Assembly (NCBI GenBank): GCA_963785245.1
Contig: CAWAUO010000006.1
Span: 372,001-436,000, forward strand
DNA: 64,000 nucleotides
Direction of reading: 5' to 3'
DNA from: JAHEEL01 sp963785245
GTDB lineage: Bacteria > Actinomycetota > Acidimicrobiia > Spongiisociales > UBA5794
The position numbers and the translations under genes are program-made. Position 1 is the stretch's first letter. The number at the start of each line of letters is the position of its first letter. Positions 35,945-44,985 of the stretch are shown here, one piece after another. The notes under the pieces were generated by a model. The model was not told where the DNA came from, searched no databases, and saw only the letters and a list, made by a program, of their open reading frames with translations.

Positions 35945-38002
35945 TCACTGCCAGAGGTCTTCGAGCACGTCGGCAACGGGATCAACACCGTCAGGAGGCG
36001 GCTGAATCACGTCGTCCTGATGGGGTGTGCCGGCCGTCACTTCCTCGAAGTGCTCCATCGCAGGGTCCAGGAATCGGCTCGGGAGTGCGTAGGAATGCTC
36101 ACGACTCGACGAGAAGCGCTTGTGATAGAAGCGTTGTGGGACGGTCACATGGAGGTGGTCCTTCGCTCGCGTCAGCGCGACGTAGAGCAGGCGCCGCTCT
36201 TCTTCGAGCCCACCGGGGTCGGAGATCGCCATGTCGGAGGGGATGTTCCCGTCGGCGGCATGGATCACGAACACGGCGTTCCACTCGCCGCCCTTGGCCG
36301 AGTGGATCGTCGAGAGGATGAGGAAGTCATCGTCGAGATGGGGTGGGCCCGCAAGATCGCTCGTGCTGGCAGGCGGGTCAAGGGTGATCTCGGTGAGGAA
36401 GCGACTCCTGGTCGAGTACTCGGATGACAGGGCGGCGAGTTGACCGAGGTCGGCAAGACGGGCCGAGGCATCGTCGTATACCCGTTCGAAGACGAGCACG
36501 CAGAACTCGGTGAGACGCTCGATCTGCTCGGCAGGGCCGGGCTCGGTCCCCTCCGACCCACGGCAGTCGGAGAGCGATGCCCGAAGCTCCCGCATCGGCG
36601 TACGCGCCTCTGCGACCACCGGGAAGTCCTCAGAGACGAAGGCTTCGAGGCGATCCGTTCCGGCGGCGGCAGCGCGTTCGTCGAGGAACGTCGTCAGCTT
36701 CGACGCGGTCGCCGGGCCGACGCCGGGCACCATCTGGATGACTCGGTCCCAGGCCATCTCGTCCCTCGGATTGTCGAGGATTCTGAGCATCGCGAGGAGG
36801 TCCTTCACATGGGCGGCTTCGAGGAATCGCAGCCCCCCGTACTTCACGAAGGGGATGTTCCGTCGGGAGAGTTCGATCTCGAGCCCCGCCGAGTGATGGC
36901 CGGTCCGGAACAGCACGGCCTGGTCGCGCAAGGGGATCCCCGTTTCGCGGTGCTCCAGCACTCGATCAGCCACGACTTCAGCCTGAACCGACTCGTCGTA
37001 GCAGGTGACCAGTTCGGGCACGCGCCCGGCGCGTCGGTCGGTCCACAGTTGCTTCGGATACATGTCGGGTGAAGCGTCGATGACGGCGTTTGCTGCATCG
37101 AGAATCTGCGGCGTCGAGCGGTAGTTCTGCTCGAGCTTCACAACTTCGGCTCCCTCGTAGGTCTCTGGGAACTCGAGGATGTTCTCGACGGTTGCTCCCC
37201 GGAAGGAGTAGATAGCCTGGGCGTCGTCACCGACTACGGTCAGATTGCCGTCGATGCCGCACAGGGATCGCAGAATCTCCGCTTGGCTGCGGTTCGTGTC
37301 TTGGTACTCGTCGACGAGCACGTGATCAAAGAGGCTGCGAACGGTGCCGCCCGCCGGTGAGTCGAGCAGCGCATTCCAGTAGAGGAGGAGGTCGTCATAG
37401 TCGACGACGTTGTGGTCCTTCTTGCGGGCGGTGTAGGAGCGGAAGATATCCCGGAGCGCATCGACGTGGTCGGCGACCCATGGGAACCGGTCCTCGACCG
37501 TCTCGGTGAGCGGCGTGCGGGCATTCACGGTGCGCGAGTAGACGGCAGCAATCGTCTCCTTCTTCGGAAATCTCTGTTTCGTTCCGGAGAAGCCCAACTC
37601 GGTTCTGATCATTCCGAACAGGGCAGCCGAGTCGGACTGGTCGATGACGGTGAAGCCGTCCTGAAGCCCAACCGCCGTGCCGTACTGGCGCAGCAGGCGG
37701 TTGGCGACGGCATGGAAGGTCCCTCCCCACACCTTTCCGACGGACCGGTTCGAGATGAGGGCACCGGATCGGCGCAGCATCTCTGCGGCCGCCCTGCGGG
37801 TAAACGTCAGGAGCAGGATCCGCTCAGCCGGCACTCCCTCGTCGACGAGACGGGCGACGCGGCTGGCGAGTGCGCGGGTCTTCCCCGAGCCGGCGCCTGC
37901 GATCACGAGCAGCGGGCCATCTCCGTAGAGAACGGCGGCGCGTTGCCGGTCGTTGAGCCCGGCGAGCCAGGCCGGCGCATCAGATTCGGATTCGTCGAAC
38001 AT
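35945..38002 (-). CDS. uvrD: UvrD/PcrA-type superfamily 1A DNA helicase
   Basis: A 685-residue 3'-5' helicase. Motif Q/I LNDRQRAAVLYGDGPLLVIA followed by GAGSGKTRAL, motif II VDEYQDTNRSQAEIL, motif III VGDDAQAIYSFRGA, motif IV LEQNYRSTPQILDAA, motif V IHSAKGGEWNAVFV, motif VI RRLLYVALTRAKDHL. ATG 38000-38002 starts directly before the first motif. Length is close to PcrA/UvrD-like enzymes, with a short C-terminus. It may act in repair or replication restart. It meets the solute-binding protein gene tail to tail with four bases between. Confidence 0.94.
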   Translation of the reverse strand: MFDESESDAPAWLAGLNDRQRAAVLYGDGPLLVIAGAGSGKTRALASRVARLVDEGVPAERILLLTFTRRAAAEMLRRSGALISNRSVGKVWGGTFHAVANRLLRQYGTAVGLQDGFTVIDQSDSAALFGMIRTELGFSGTKQRFPKKETIAAVYSRTVNARTPLTETVEDRFPWVADHVDALRDIFRSYTARKKDHNVVDYDDLLLYWNALLDSPAGGTVRSLFDHVLVDEYQDTNRSQAEILRSLCGIDGNLTVVGDDAQAIYSFRGATVENILEFPETYEGAEVVKLEQNYRSTPQILDAANAVIDASPDMYPKQLWTDRRAGRVPELVTCYDESVQAEVVADRVLEHRETGIPLRDQAVLFRTGHHSAGLEIELSRRNIPFVKYGGLRFLEAAHVKDLLAMLRILDNPRDEMAWDRVIQMVPGVGPATASKLTTFLDERAAAAGTDRLEAFVSEDFPVVAEARTPMRELRASLSDCRGSEGTEPGPAEQIERLTEFCVLVFERVYDDASARLADLGQLAALSSEYSTRSRFLTEITLDPPASTSDLAGPPHLDDDFLILSTIHSAKGGEWNAVFVIHAADGNIPSDMAISDPGGLEEERRLLYVALTRAKDHLHVTVPQRFYHKRFSSSREHSYALPSRFLDPAMEHFEEVTAGTPHQDDVIQPPPDGVDPVADVLEDLWQ

Positions 38003-38037
38003 GTGTTCGTCGAGTGTAGACGGGTCGATCCCCCTGA

Positions 38038-38096
38038 TGCTGCGAACCCAGGGTTCTCCACCTCGCATTTGACGCCGACAGCCCGCGGAACGAATG
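38038..38096 (+). repeat. Intergenic palindromic element, copy C
   Basis: Core GAACCCAGGGTTC followed by TCCACCTCGCATTTGACGCC and GACAGCCCGCGGAACGAATG. Lies in the 110-base gap between the helicase start and the stop of the P-loop gene, both on the minus strand. Confidence 0.85.
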
Positions 38097-38113
38097 AGTC
38101 TCGCCCGGAGTTG

Positions 38114-39076
38114 CTACTCGCCGAGCCCGCTGAGCGCAGCCCTGAGTTCGGAGTGCAGGTCGGCGACCTTGGCCGACGGCCAGTGGTCGGTTTCCTCTCG
38201 AAGGAACGACGTGTGATCCGACCGATTGTCGAACACGGCGGCTGGAATAGAGCGCTGCCCCGAATGGTGGTCCACCGTGACTGAGTCTCCCCCGCCCCGT
38301 TCGAGGAGCCAGGGAAGGTCGTCGCTCCCGTATTCGCCCAACATGACGGCTTCGGGTACACCGTGGTGGAGAATCGACGCATCCCCATCCCTGCCGGGCC
38401 GAGCACGCTCGTCGTTCCGACGCCGGCTCTCCTCCGGCGTCACCCAGACATAGAGAATCGAGGAACGATCGACGATTTCCATCGAGAGTTGGGCAAGGGA
38501 GTAACCGTATCCGTAGGGTGCCGTCAGGGGCATCGCCTCACCGTCCGGCCCGCCGCGGGCGAACTCGATCACGACCGTGTCGCCCGGCGACCACGACGAA
38601 ACCGCTGTGGCCAACTCTTCCCAGGCGTTTGCAGCCTCGGCCTCGATCGCATCCGCGAGCCGCGACTGGACCTCGTCATCGAGCATCCCGAGTGCGGGGA
38701 CGGCGCCGACCGAGGCACGAGCCCGATCGAGGCGGTCAAAGAGCGAGCGGGCAGCGGAGGCGGGGCGCGGTGGACTGGTCCCGAGCAGTTGGTAGTCCTC
38801 GTTCAGCAACTGGATCAGGGTTCCCCAGTCGAGTGGTTCGGAGAACGGGGTCGAGTCGTCTCCGAAGAAGATCGGATCCTCCCCCATCTGGCAGAGTTCC
38901 TCGGCGATCCGCCTCATCAGGTGCACATACGGGTAGTCGTCGAGTTGGACCGTCGGCCCGAGGTGCAGGTCCCGCTTCGTGACAACAGGGTCGAGGTGAG
39001 CAAGATACCGCCTCAATTCGGACTTGCCGGAGGCTGGAAGAGCAAGGAGGAGCAGCGTGTCGATCGTGTGGGTCAT
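38114..39076 (-). CDS. Putative P-loop kinase-like protein, function unknown
   Basis: A 320-residue soluble protein whose N-terminus LLLLALPASGKSELRRYLA looks like a Walker A variant (Ala where the first Gly is expected, then ASGKS). Further features: HLGPTVQLDDYPYVHLMRRI, VVIEFARGGPDGEAMPLTAPYG cut by a Gly-rich turn, and WVTPEESRRRNDERARPGRD, which has a nucleotide-kinase-lid flavour. It ends DLHSELRAALSGLGE. I do not recognise a named family. The next plus-strand gene (rarD) is divergent. Confidence 0.6.
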   Translation of the reverse strand: MTHTIDTLLLLALPASGKSELRRYLAHLDPVVTKRDLHLGPTVQLDDYPYVHLMRRIAEELCQMGEDPIFFGDDSTPFSEPLDWGTLIQLLNEDYQLLGTSPPRPASAARSLFDRLDRARASVGAVPALGMLDDEVQSRLADAIEAEAANAWEELATAVSSWSPGDTVVIEFARGGPDGEAMPLTAPYGYGYSLAQLSMEIVDRSSILYVWVTPEESRRRNDERARPGRDGDASILHHGVPEAVMLGEYGSDDLPWLLERGGGDSVTVDHHSGQRSIPAAVFDNRSDHTSFLREETDHWPSAKVADLHSELRAALSGLGE

Positions 39077-39163
39077 GACGAAACGTTAGCTACGGTGCCG
39101 CTCCCTCCGGACGGTCGCCGGGGTCGCACGGCCTGCAAGACTGGTCGACTTGGAGGTGGGCGA

Positions 39164-40054
39164 TTGGAAGAACGAAGAGGAATCTGGCTCGCCGTCGCCG
39201 CCTATGTCGTGTGGGGAGTTGGTCCGGTCTTCTGGAACATGCTCTCTACCGTTCCGGCCCTGCAGGTTCTTGGCCACCGCATCCTGTGGTCCGTCCCCCT
39301 ATTGTTCGCGATCATTGCGGGACGGGGACGGCTCGGGTCGCTCCGCAGATGGTCCCGCACGCCGGGGACCGTCCTGACCGCGTTTGCCGGCGGTGTCCTC
39401 CTCTCAGTCAACTGGGGTGTCTTCGTCTGGGCCGTCACCGCAGGTCACATCGTCGACGCCTCGCTCGGCTATTTCATCAACCCGCTGGTCTCGGTCTCCC
39501 TCGGCGTCATCGTTCTGAGAGAACACCTCACCGCGGCGCAGCGAGTCGCCGTCGGCATCGCGGCCATCGGCGTTGCCGGTATGGCGCTGCTCGTCGGCAT
39601 CGTGCCCTGGATCTCGTTGGCACTTGCCTTCTCGTTTGCGGCATACGGCCTCCTCAAAAAGCGACCGAACGCCGCTCCCCCATTCGAGGGTCTGTTCATG
39701 GAGACAGCATTCGTGGCAACACCAGCGCTCGTCTATCTGGCGATCCTGGCGGGTGAAGGACAGGGAGCCTTCGGATCGTCGCCAACGATCACGCTGCTCC
39801 TGATCGCCGCAGGTGCCTACACCGTGACGCCGCTCGTCCTGTTCGCCGCCGCGGCGCGACGGATTCCGTTGTCGCTGCTCGGCATTCTCCAGTACATCGC
39901 TCCGACGATGCACCTCGTCATCGGAGTCGTCGTGTTCGACGAAGCCGTCTCAGGCGGAGAGTGGTTCGGCTTCTTCATGGTGTGGATTGCCCTTGTCGTC
40001 TTCACCATCGACAATGCACGCACCATCAGCAGAGCGAGAAGCGTGGCCACATGA
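39164..40054 (+). CDS. rarD: RarD-type EamA/DMT superfamily permease
   Basis: A 296-residue protein with ten predicted helices. The RarD signatures are visible: GIWLAVAAYVVWGVGPVFW, LGHRILWSVPLLFAII, VNWGVFVWAVTAGHIVDASL, GYFINPLVSVSLGVIVLRE and GILQYIAPTMHLVIGVVVF. TTG 39164 is the likely start because GGAGGTG lies six bases before it and no nearer ATG fits. Its stop overlaps the kinase ATG (ATGA at 40051-40054). The physiological substrate is uncertain. Confidence 0.9.
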   Translation: MEERRGIWLAVAAYVVWGVGPVFWNMLSTVPALQVLGHRILWSVPLLFAIIAGRGRLGSLRRWSRTPGTVLTAFAGGVLLSVNWGVFVWAVTAGHIVDASLGYFINPLVSVSLGVIVLREHLTAAQRVAVGIAAIGVAGMALLVGIVPWISLALAFSFAAYGLLKKRPNAAPPFEGLFMETAFVATPALVYLAILAGEGQGAFGSSPTITLLLIAAGAYTVTPLVLFAAAARRIPLSLLGILQYIAPTMHLVIGVVVFDEAVSGGEWFGFFMVWIALVVFTIDNARTISRARSVAT

Positions 40055-41046
40055 GACCCTTCGACGAGCTGACAGAGGGCGGCCGGGCCCGGCGATTGGG
40101 TCGGCTCGCCCGCACTGCTCTGGATCGGTACGACCTGGACGTCGAGTCGGTCCGGTTCTTCGCCCGCCACTCGAACAGCCTGTTCACGGTCACAACGGTC
40201 GACGGCAACCGCTACATCCTCCGGGTCGGGATCAACGGCCCAGTCGGTCACCCGAGGAGCCAGGTTGATGCCGAGGTGATGTGGATCGAAGCGCTCGCAC
40301 GAGACACCGACCTCATCCTCCCGGAGCCGATCAGAAATCGGGAGGGAAGCCCGGTCACCAGCCTGGCGGTCGACGGCGTTCCCGACGAGCGAAACGTCGT
40401 GGTATTTCGCTGGCTCGACGGTCGCATCTCGGACGAGCACGTCTCGGCCGCGGCGATGCGTTCGATCGGTGTCCTGTCCGCGAAGCTCCACCGGCACGGT
40501 TCCACCTTCGAGCCGCCGCCTTCGTTCTCTGCGCTGACCTACGACCGCGTGTTCCCCTATGACGAGCCGGTTGTGCTCTTTGACGGGAATCATGATGGGT
40601 TGGTGCCGCCGTCTCGGCAGGCCGTCTTCCTCGAAGCCCGCGATCAGGCCGCCGAGGCGATCGACCACCTGCGCAGCGTCGAACCAACGCGAATCATCCA
40701 CGGTGATCTCCATCGGTGGAACGTCAAGATCTGCGGCGGCGTGGCGGCGCCGTTCGACTTCGAGGATCTCGTCTGGGGTTGGCCCGTGCAGGACATCGCC
40801 ATCACGTGGTACTACCAGTGGTCGCGAGACGACTATCAGGCCCTCAACGACGCATTCCGAGATGGCTACGAAACCGAGGCAGAGTGGCCAGAGCGCTATC
40901 CCGGAGAGATCAATCGATTCATCGCCGGGCGGACCCTCGTCATCGGTAACGACGTGCTGATTCAACCGGAGTGGCGCCACGCGGCAGCGGAGACCCTCGA
41001 TCGCGGTGAGCGACGAATCCGCGACGTGCTGAATCTCAAGGCCTGA
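40051..41046 (+). CDS. Aminoglycoside phosphotransferase-fold kinase (SrkA/HomSK-like)
   Basis: A 331-residue APH/choline-kinase fold protein. ATP lobe with FFARHSNSLFTVTTVDGNRY and the Brenner-type catalytic loop IIHGDLHRWNVKICGG (HGDxxxxN), followed by the metal site FDFEDLVWGWPVQDIA. The combination of FARHSNSL and DFEDLVWGWPVQD resembles the SrkA/YihE stress-kinase and homoserine-kinase-like branch rather than resistance enzymes. Co-transcribed with rarD. Substrate unknown. Confidence 0.85.
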   Translation: MRPFDELTEGGRARRLGRLARTALDRYDLDVESVRFFARHSNSLFTVTTVDGNRYILRVGINGPVGHPRSQVDAEVMWIEALARDTDLILPEPIRNREGSPVTSLAVDGVPDERNVVVFRWLDGRISDEHVSAAAMRSIGVLSAKLHRHGSTFEPPPSFSALTYDRVFPYDEPVVLFDGNHDGLVPPSRQAVFLEARDQAAEAIDHLRSVEPTRIIHGDLHRWNVKICGGVAAPFDFEDLVWGWPVQDIAITWYYQWSRDDYQALNDAFRDGYETEAEWPERYPGEINRFIAGRTLVIGNDVLIQPEWRHAAAETLDRGERRIRDVLNLKA

Positions 41047-41100
41047 TTCTGCGGGCTGTCGGCGTCACATACGAGGTGGAGAACCCTGGGTTCGCGGCGC
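41047..41100 (-). repeat. Intergenic palindromic element, copy D
   Basis: Inverted-orientation copy: arm CTGCGGGCTGTCGGCGTCAC, then ATACGAGGTGGA and core GAACCCTGGGTTC. It fills the gap between the kinase stop (41046) and the stop of the converging transporter gene (41100). Confidence 0.85.
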
Positions 41101-41993
41101 TAGGTGGCGGAGCGGGGTGCGCGACGGCCTCGGCCGACCACAACGATGCCAACAAGCGCCAGCGCCGCACCGACGACGATCGGGAGCGTCAGCACCTCGT
41201 CGAGCAGCACCACCCCCGCGACCACGCCGACGACCGGTGCAAGGTACCCGGTCAACGCAACCCGGGCGGCGCTCGTGTGACGAGACGCGAACAGCGTTGA
41301 GAAGAACGGGAGGAACGTGCTCCCCAGTCCCAGCGCGACCAGCGTGATCCACGACATCGGTGCGACCCCGGAGAAGTCGATGTCCTGCATTGCGACTCCG
41401 GCGACCAGGGCGACCACCGAACCGCTGACGAACATCGGGACCGCCAGGTCGGTCGTCCGGTGTCTCGGGGCGTACTTGCGGCTGAGGACCCCACTCGTTG
41501 CTCCCGCCACCACCCCGAGGAGCGCGTACACCGCGCCGACCTTGACGTCGCCTCCGTCGCCGCCGATCCCGGACTCTCCCGAAGCCACGATCAGCGTCGT
41601 GCCGAGAAGTCCGATGATCAGCCCGATGATCTGGTTCCGATCGAGCCGTTCGTGAAGGACCACCGCAGAGAGCGCCGCCGTCGAAGCGGGGATAAGTGTG
41701 ATGAAGATGCCCTCAACGCCTGCCGAGACGTACTGGAGCGACGAGATGAACAGGATCGGAGCGAATCCGATGCGCAGAACCCCGATGATGCTGCCATCGC
41801 GCCACGCGGAACGATCGACGCGTATCCCATTCGACAAGGCAACCACCAACACTGCGGCGGTCGCAGTGAGCGTCCGCACCACGACCACGGTGAAGGTTGT
41901 GACGCCCTCACCGAACAGGTAGCGCGTGCCGACGCCGGCCATACCCCAGCCGAGCGAGGCGGCAATCAGCGCGGTGAGGACGCGAGCCTGCAT
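41100..41993 (-). CDS. EamA/DMT superfamily transporter
   Basis: A 297-residue membrane protein with ten helices in two EamA repeats: LTALIAASLGWGMAGVGTRY, IFITLIPASTAALSAVVLHE, RNQIIGLIIGLLGTTLIVAS in the first; SGSVVALVAGVAMQD, GYLAPVVGVVAGVVLLDEVL and LPIVVGAALALVGIVVVG in the second. ATG 41991-41993 is used; GTG at 42000-42002 is possible. Substrate cannot be inferred. Confidence 0.88.
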   Translation of the reverse strand: MQARVLTALIAASLGWGMAGVGTRYLFGEGVTTFTVVVVRTLTATAAVLVVALSNGIRVDRSAWRDGSIIGVLRIGFAPILFISSLQYVSAGVEGIFITLIPASTAALSAVVLHERLDRNQIIGLIIGLLGTTLIVASGESGIGGDGGDVKVGAVYALLGVVAGATSGVLSRKYAPRHRTTDLAVPMFVSGSVVALVAGVAMQDIDFSGVAPMSWITLVALGLGSTFLPFFSTLFASRHTSAARVALTGYLAPVVGVVAGVVLLDEVLTLPIVVGAALALVGIVVVGRGRRAPRSAT

Positions 41994-42024
41994 CCGCACC
42001 ACGCTACCGGTCGCTCGATCCGGC

Positions 42025-42696
42025 TCAGCCGTCCGCTCGCACCACCGACGGATCGGCGTATTGGGTCGCCGAGTGCTCCCGAATATGTCGGGTCACAATC
42101 ACGCTCGAGATGGCGGCCCACACGCACCACAGCGAGATGAACCCCTGTGCCAGCAGGGTCGCGAGTCCGATCACCATGATCAGGTTGATCGAACCGAAGA
42201 GGACGAGTCGCCGGTGGCTGGAGAGCAGCAGCGGCGCGCACACGGCAATCACATAGGCGACAGCGATCGCTCCGCTCCACGGCAGGGTCGTTTCGTACGC
42301 GATGTAGCGCCCTCCAATCGACGCTCCGTACGGTCCGGTCGACAGTGCGACGAGCAGGACCACGCTGACAGCGACGCCAACAGCGACGAATGGGAACATG
42401 AGTCTCTGCCGCGTTGGGCTGCGTTCTGTCCGCATCACTGCATACGGCACGAGGCCGGGAACGACCCCCATCGCGATGACGAGATATGCGACGATCGCCA
42501 GCGTCCCGGCGGTCTCCGGCACCCTGTCCTGAAGGCCCCACCAGCCAACCGCTTCGATCAACTGATGGGCGGCGAGGACGAGGGGGACCGCAGCGAGCGC
42601 GAGATCACGCCGATCGTCGACATGGCGAAGTGCGTCGATTCCCACGGCGCCGACAACGAGTCCGGCGACGAGATCAGCTTCCGGCGAGTAGCACAT
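42025..42696 (-). CDS. Integral membrane protein, DUF6629-like
   Basis: A 223-residue protein of about seven helices beginning MCYSPEADLVAGLVVGAVGI and RHVDDRRDLALAAVPLVLAA, then HQLIEAVGWWGL. The MCxSxxADLVAG start with a following HQ-hydrophobic-E pattern is one I associate with the DUF6629 group of uncharacterised membrane proteins. ATG 42694-42696. Adjacent genes give no functional clue. Confidence 0.65.
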   Translation of the reverse strand: MCYSPEADLVAGLVVGAVGIDALRHVDDRRDLALAAVPLVLAAHQLIEAVGWWGLQDRVPETAGTLAIVAYLVIAMGVVPGLVPYAVMRTERSPTRQRLMFPFVAVGVAVSVVLLVALSTGPYGASIGGRYIAYETTLPWSGAIAVAYVIAVCAPLLLSSHRRLVLFGSINLIMVIGLATLLAQGFISLWCVWAAISSVIVTRHIREHSATQYADPSVVRADG

Positions 42697-42769
42697 GACA
42701 CCTCTCCGGTTCGACCGGAGACCATCGTGCTCAGCGAACCGGGAGCCGTCTAGGGACGAAAGTCCGCGA

Positions 42770-43684
42770 TCAAGAAAGGAGGGTGAGCGCCTGTCCGGCG
42801 AGTTCGACCGACCGTATGGTGATGGGGTCCAGGACCAACTGAACGTGGTCCACCCCGATGTCGGCATACGACCGGAGCGCTGCCGCGAGATCGTCCGGTG
42901 AGCCAGCCTGTGGATCGGCGGTGTGGCGCTCCGTGTCGCCCTGCTTCCGCCCGGCCCCGCCGTCGAATTGCCAGTAGAGCGCCGCGGTCCGGCCGATCTC
43001 CGACGGATCCCGGCCGACGGCCAGCGCGGCATCATCGATGGTTGCGTTGAGGTCGACGAACCCTTCCGGATTGTTGCCGAACCACGCGTGCCACGTATTC
43101 CAGAGATTTACGTACGGCAGCGTCGCTGCCAAAACGCGTGGCCCCATCGAGCCGATCATGATCGGCGGACCGTGCACACTGCTTCTCGGCACCAGTGCGC
43201 ACTCTCGTGCCGTGTAGTAGGTCCCGTCGAAGTCGATCTCGCCTTCCCGTAGAAGGGTGCGGATGATCGTGAACGCCTCTTCGAACCGACTCGCCCGGTG
43301 ATCGAAGGGGAATCCGTACGCCCGGTATTCCACCTCGTTCCACCCAGCGCCGAGGCCGAGGATCAACCGGCCACCGGAGATCTCATCAACAGTTGTCGCC
43401 TTCTTCGCGAGCATCGCTGGGCTGTGAAAGCTCGTAGCTGCAACCAGTGGACCGATCTGGACCCGCTCGGTGATCGCTGCGACCGCCGCCAGAAGTGACC
43501 ACGCCTCCCATGGACCGACCGGACCCTCGGGCTTCTCGTACAGTAGATGGTCACCGGCCCAGATTGAATCGAAGCCAAGACCCTCGATCGTGAGTGCCAT
43601 GTCTCGTATCTCCGGCCACCCGACCGGTCGCTCGATCTCCGGGAGTTGGACGCCGACGGCAAGGGGCCTCAGGGTGGTGCTCAT
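42770..43684 (-). CDS. LLM-class F420-dependent oxidoreductase
   Basis: A 304-residue luciferase-like TIM-barrel enzyme: GVQLPEIERPVGWPEIRDMA, IEGLGFDSIWAGDHLLYEKP, AAITERVQIGPLVAATSFHS, LAKKATTVDEISGGRLILGL, GAGWNEVEYRAYGFPFDHRA, GPPIMIGSMGPRVL. The dispersed pattern fits F420-using members in actinobacteria, although flavin use is possible. It is divergent from a second LLM gene (43765). The start at ATG 43682-43684 begins the barrel. Confidence 0.88.
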   Translation of the reverse strand: MSTTLRPLAVGVQLPEIERPVGWPEIRDMALTIEGLGFDSIWAGDHLLYEKPEGPVGPWEAWSLLAAVAAITERVQIGPLVAATSFHSPAMLAKKATTVDEISGGRLILGLGAGWNEVEYRAYGFPFDHRASRFEEAFTIIRTLLREGEIDFDGTYYTARECALVPRSSVHGPPIMIGSMGPRVLAATLPYVNLWNTWHAWFGNNPEGFVDLNATIDDAALAVGRDPSEIGRTAALYWQFDGGAGRKQGDTERHTADPQAGSPDDLAAALRSYADIGVDHVQLVLDPITIRSVELAGQALTLLS

Positions 43685-43764
43685 GGCGATGATCGTACCG
43701 CTTCGTTGGAACCGGTCCGCGGCGAACCCCATCCCGCTGCGCGCGGCGGGCTACCCTCGCCCGC

Positions 43765-44625
43765 ATGCATATCGGCGTCTCCATCTTTGCAACCGACACC
43801 ACACTCCAGCCTGTTCCCCTCGGACGAGCCGTTGAGGAACGTGGGTTCGAGTCACTCTGGCTCCCGGAACACAGCCACATCCCTGTTTCGCGCGCGACGC
43901 CGTGGGGCGGCGTCGCCGATGCCCCGCCCCTCCCCGAGTTCTACTGGCGAACCCACGACCAGTTCGTAGCGCTCGCCGCGATTGCCGCAACCACCGAGAC
44001 GATCATGCTCGGTACCGGGATCACGCTCGTTGCCCAGCGCGACCCGATCTGGCTCGCGAAGCAGGTCGCCTCACTCGATGTGATCTCCGAAGGTCGGGTC
44101 ATCTTCGGAATCGGGTACGGCTGGAACAAGGAGGAGATGGCCGATCACGGAGTGGCCTATCTCGAAAGACGGGCTCTGATGCGTGAGAAGATCCTCATGA
44201 TGAAGGAGATCTGGACGGAAGACGAATCATCGTTCGATGGTGACTATCTGCACCTCAATCCCTCCTGGTCTTGGCCAAAGCCGATACAGCGACCACACCC
44301 TCAAATCGTCCTGGGTGGCGGCGGAGGGCCGAAGACATTCGGCAACATCGTCGAGTTCTGCGACGGCTGGATGCCGATCGCAGGACGTCACGAGTTCGCC
44401 GCGAACATCGCTGCATTGCACGAAGCAGCGCGAGCCGCCGGGCGGGATCCAAACGAGTTGAGCCTCGGCGTATTCGGCGCACCGACAGACGCCGGCGATC
44501 TGCGGCAGCTGGCCGACGCAGGGGTGAGCCGGGCGGTCCTCGGCATTCCTTCGAAGTCACCGGAAGAGGTGCTGGCTCGCCTCGACACGTACGCCCCGCT
44601 CGTCGAGGAACTGCGCGACACCTGA
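43765..44625 (+). CDS. LLM-class F420-dependent oxidoreductase (TIGR03619-like)
   Basis: A 286-residue enzyme: MHIGVSIFATDTTLQPVPLG, RAVEERGFESLWLPEHSHIP, ETIMLGTGITLVAQRDPIWL, AKQVASLDVISEGRVIFGIG, YGWNKEEMADHG, HPQIVLGGGGGPKTFGNI. This is the standard pattern of the TIGR03619 subgroup. Only 80 bases separate it from the divergent paralogue at 42770-43684, so shared control is likely. Substrates unknown. Confidence 0.88.
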   Translation: MHIGVSIFATDTTLQPVPLGRAVEERGFESLWLPEHSHIPVSRATPWGGVADAPPLPEFYWRTHDQFVALAAIAATTETIMLGTGITLVAQRDPIWLAKQVASLDVISEGRVIFGIGYGWNKEEMADHGVAYLERRALMREKILMMKEIWTEDESSFDGDYLHLNPSWSWPKPIQRPHPQIVLGGGGGPKTFGNIVEFCDGWMPIAGRHEFAANIAALHEAARAAGRDPNELSLGVFGAPTDAGDLRQLADAGVSRAVLGIPSKSPEEVLARLDTYAPLVEELRDT

Positions 44626-44985
44626 CTCAAGGCGGCTCCAGGAAGACTGTTTGCCAGCGGTCGAGGCAGACGATGCCACCGAGGCAGGCTCCATACAGTC
44701 CGATTGCGACCGGCCTATCCGGATGAACCCCGCCAGCTGCCAGGCTTCGTGTCGGTGAGAATGGTCCAGAGCGAGAGCCACAGCCCAGCTGTCTGCACTC
44801 GAAGCCGCGCGGACCCGGGATTCCCCGGAACGGGGGGAGCGGACGGCGAGGCGTGAACCGGCGAGGCGTGAACTCTCTGGATTCGGCGGGGTGACCAATG
44901 TCACCCCGCCATCCGCGTTCAGGATCGGTTTCGGAACAGTCCCAGTGGGGGTACCGTGTCCGCCTTCGCCACGAAACGAGGACCG
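44626..44985. other. Intergenic region with a direct repeat and a perfect hairpin
   Basis: About 360 bases with no convincing gene. GGCGAGGCGTGAAC occurs twice with one base between (44845-44858 and 44860-44873). Just after it, GGCGGGGTGAC (44885-44895) and GTCACCCCGCC (44900-44910) form a perfect 11-bp stem on a CAAT loop, without a T-run. It could be a terminator-like structure or a regulatory site for the small gene at 44986. Confidence 0.6.

Noticed and set aside
39817..40980. 387-codon minus-strand frame across rarD and the APH-like kinase
   Set aside because: Antisense to two genes with clear motifs; no domain of its own.
40051..41046. Aminoglycoside resistance gene
   Set aside because: The motif set and operon with rarD point to the SrkA/homoserine-kinase-like branch; nothing suggests resistance function.
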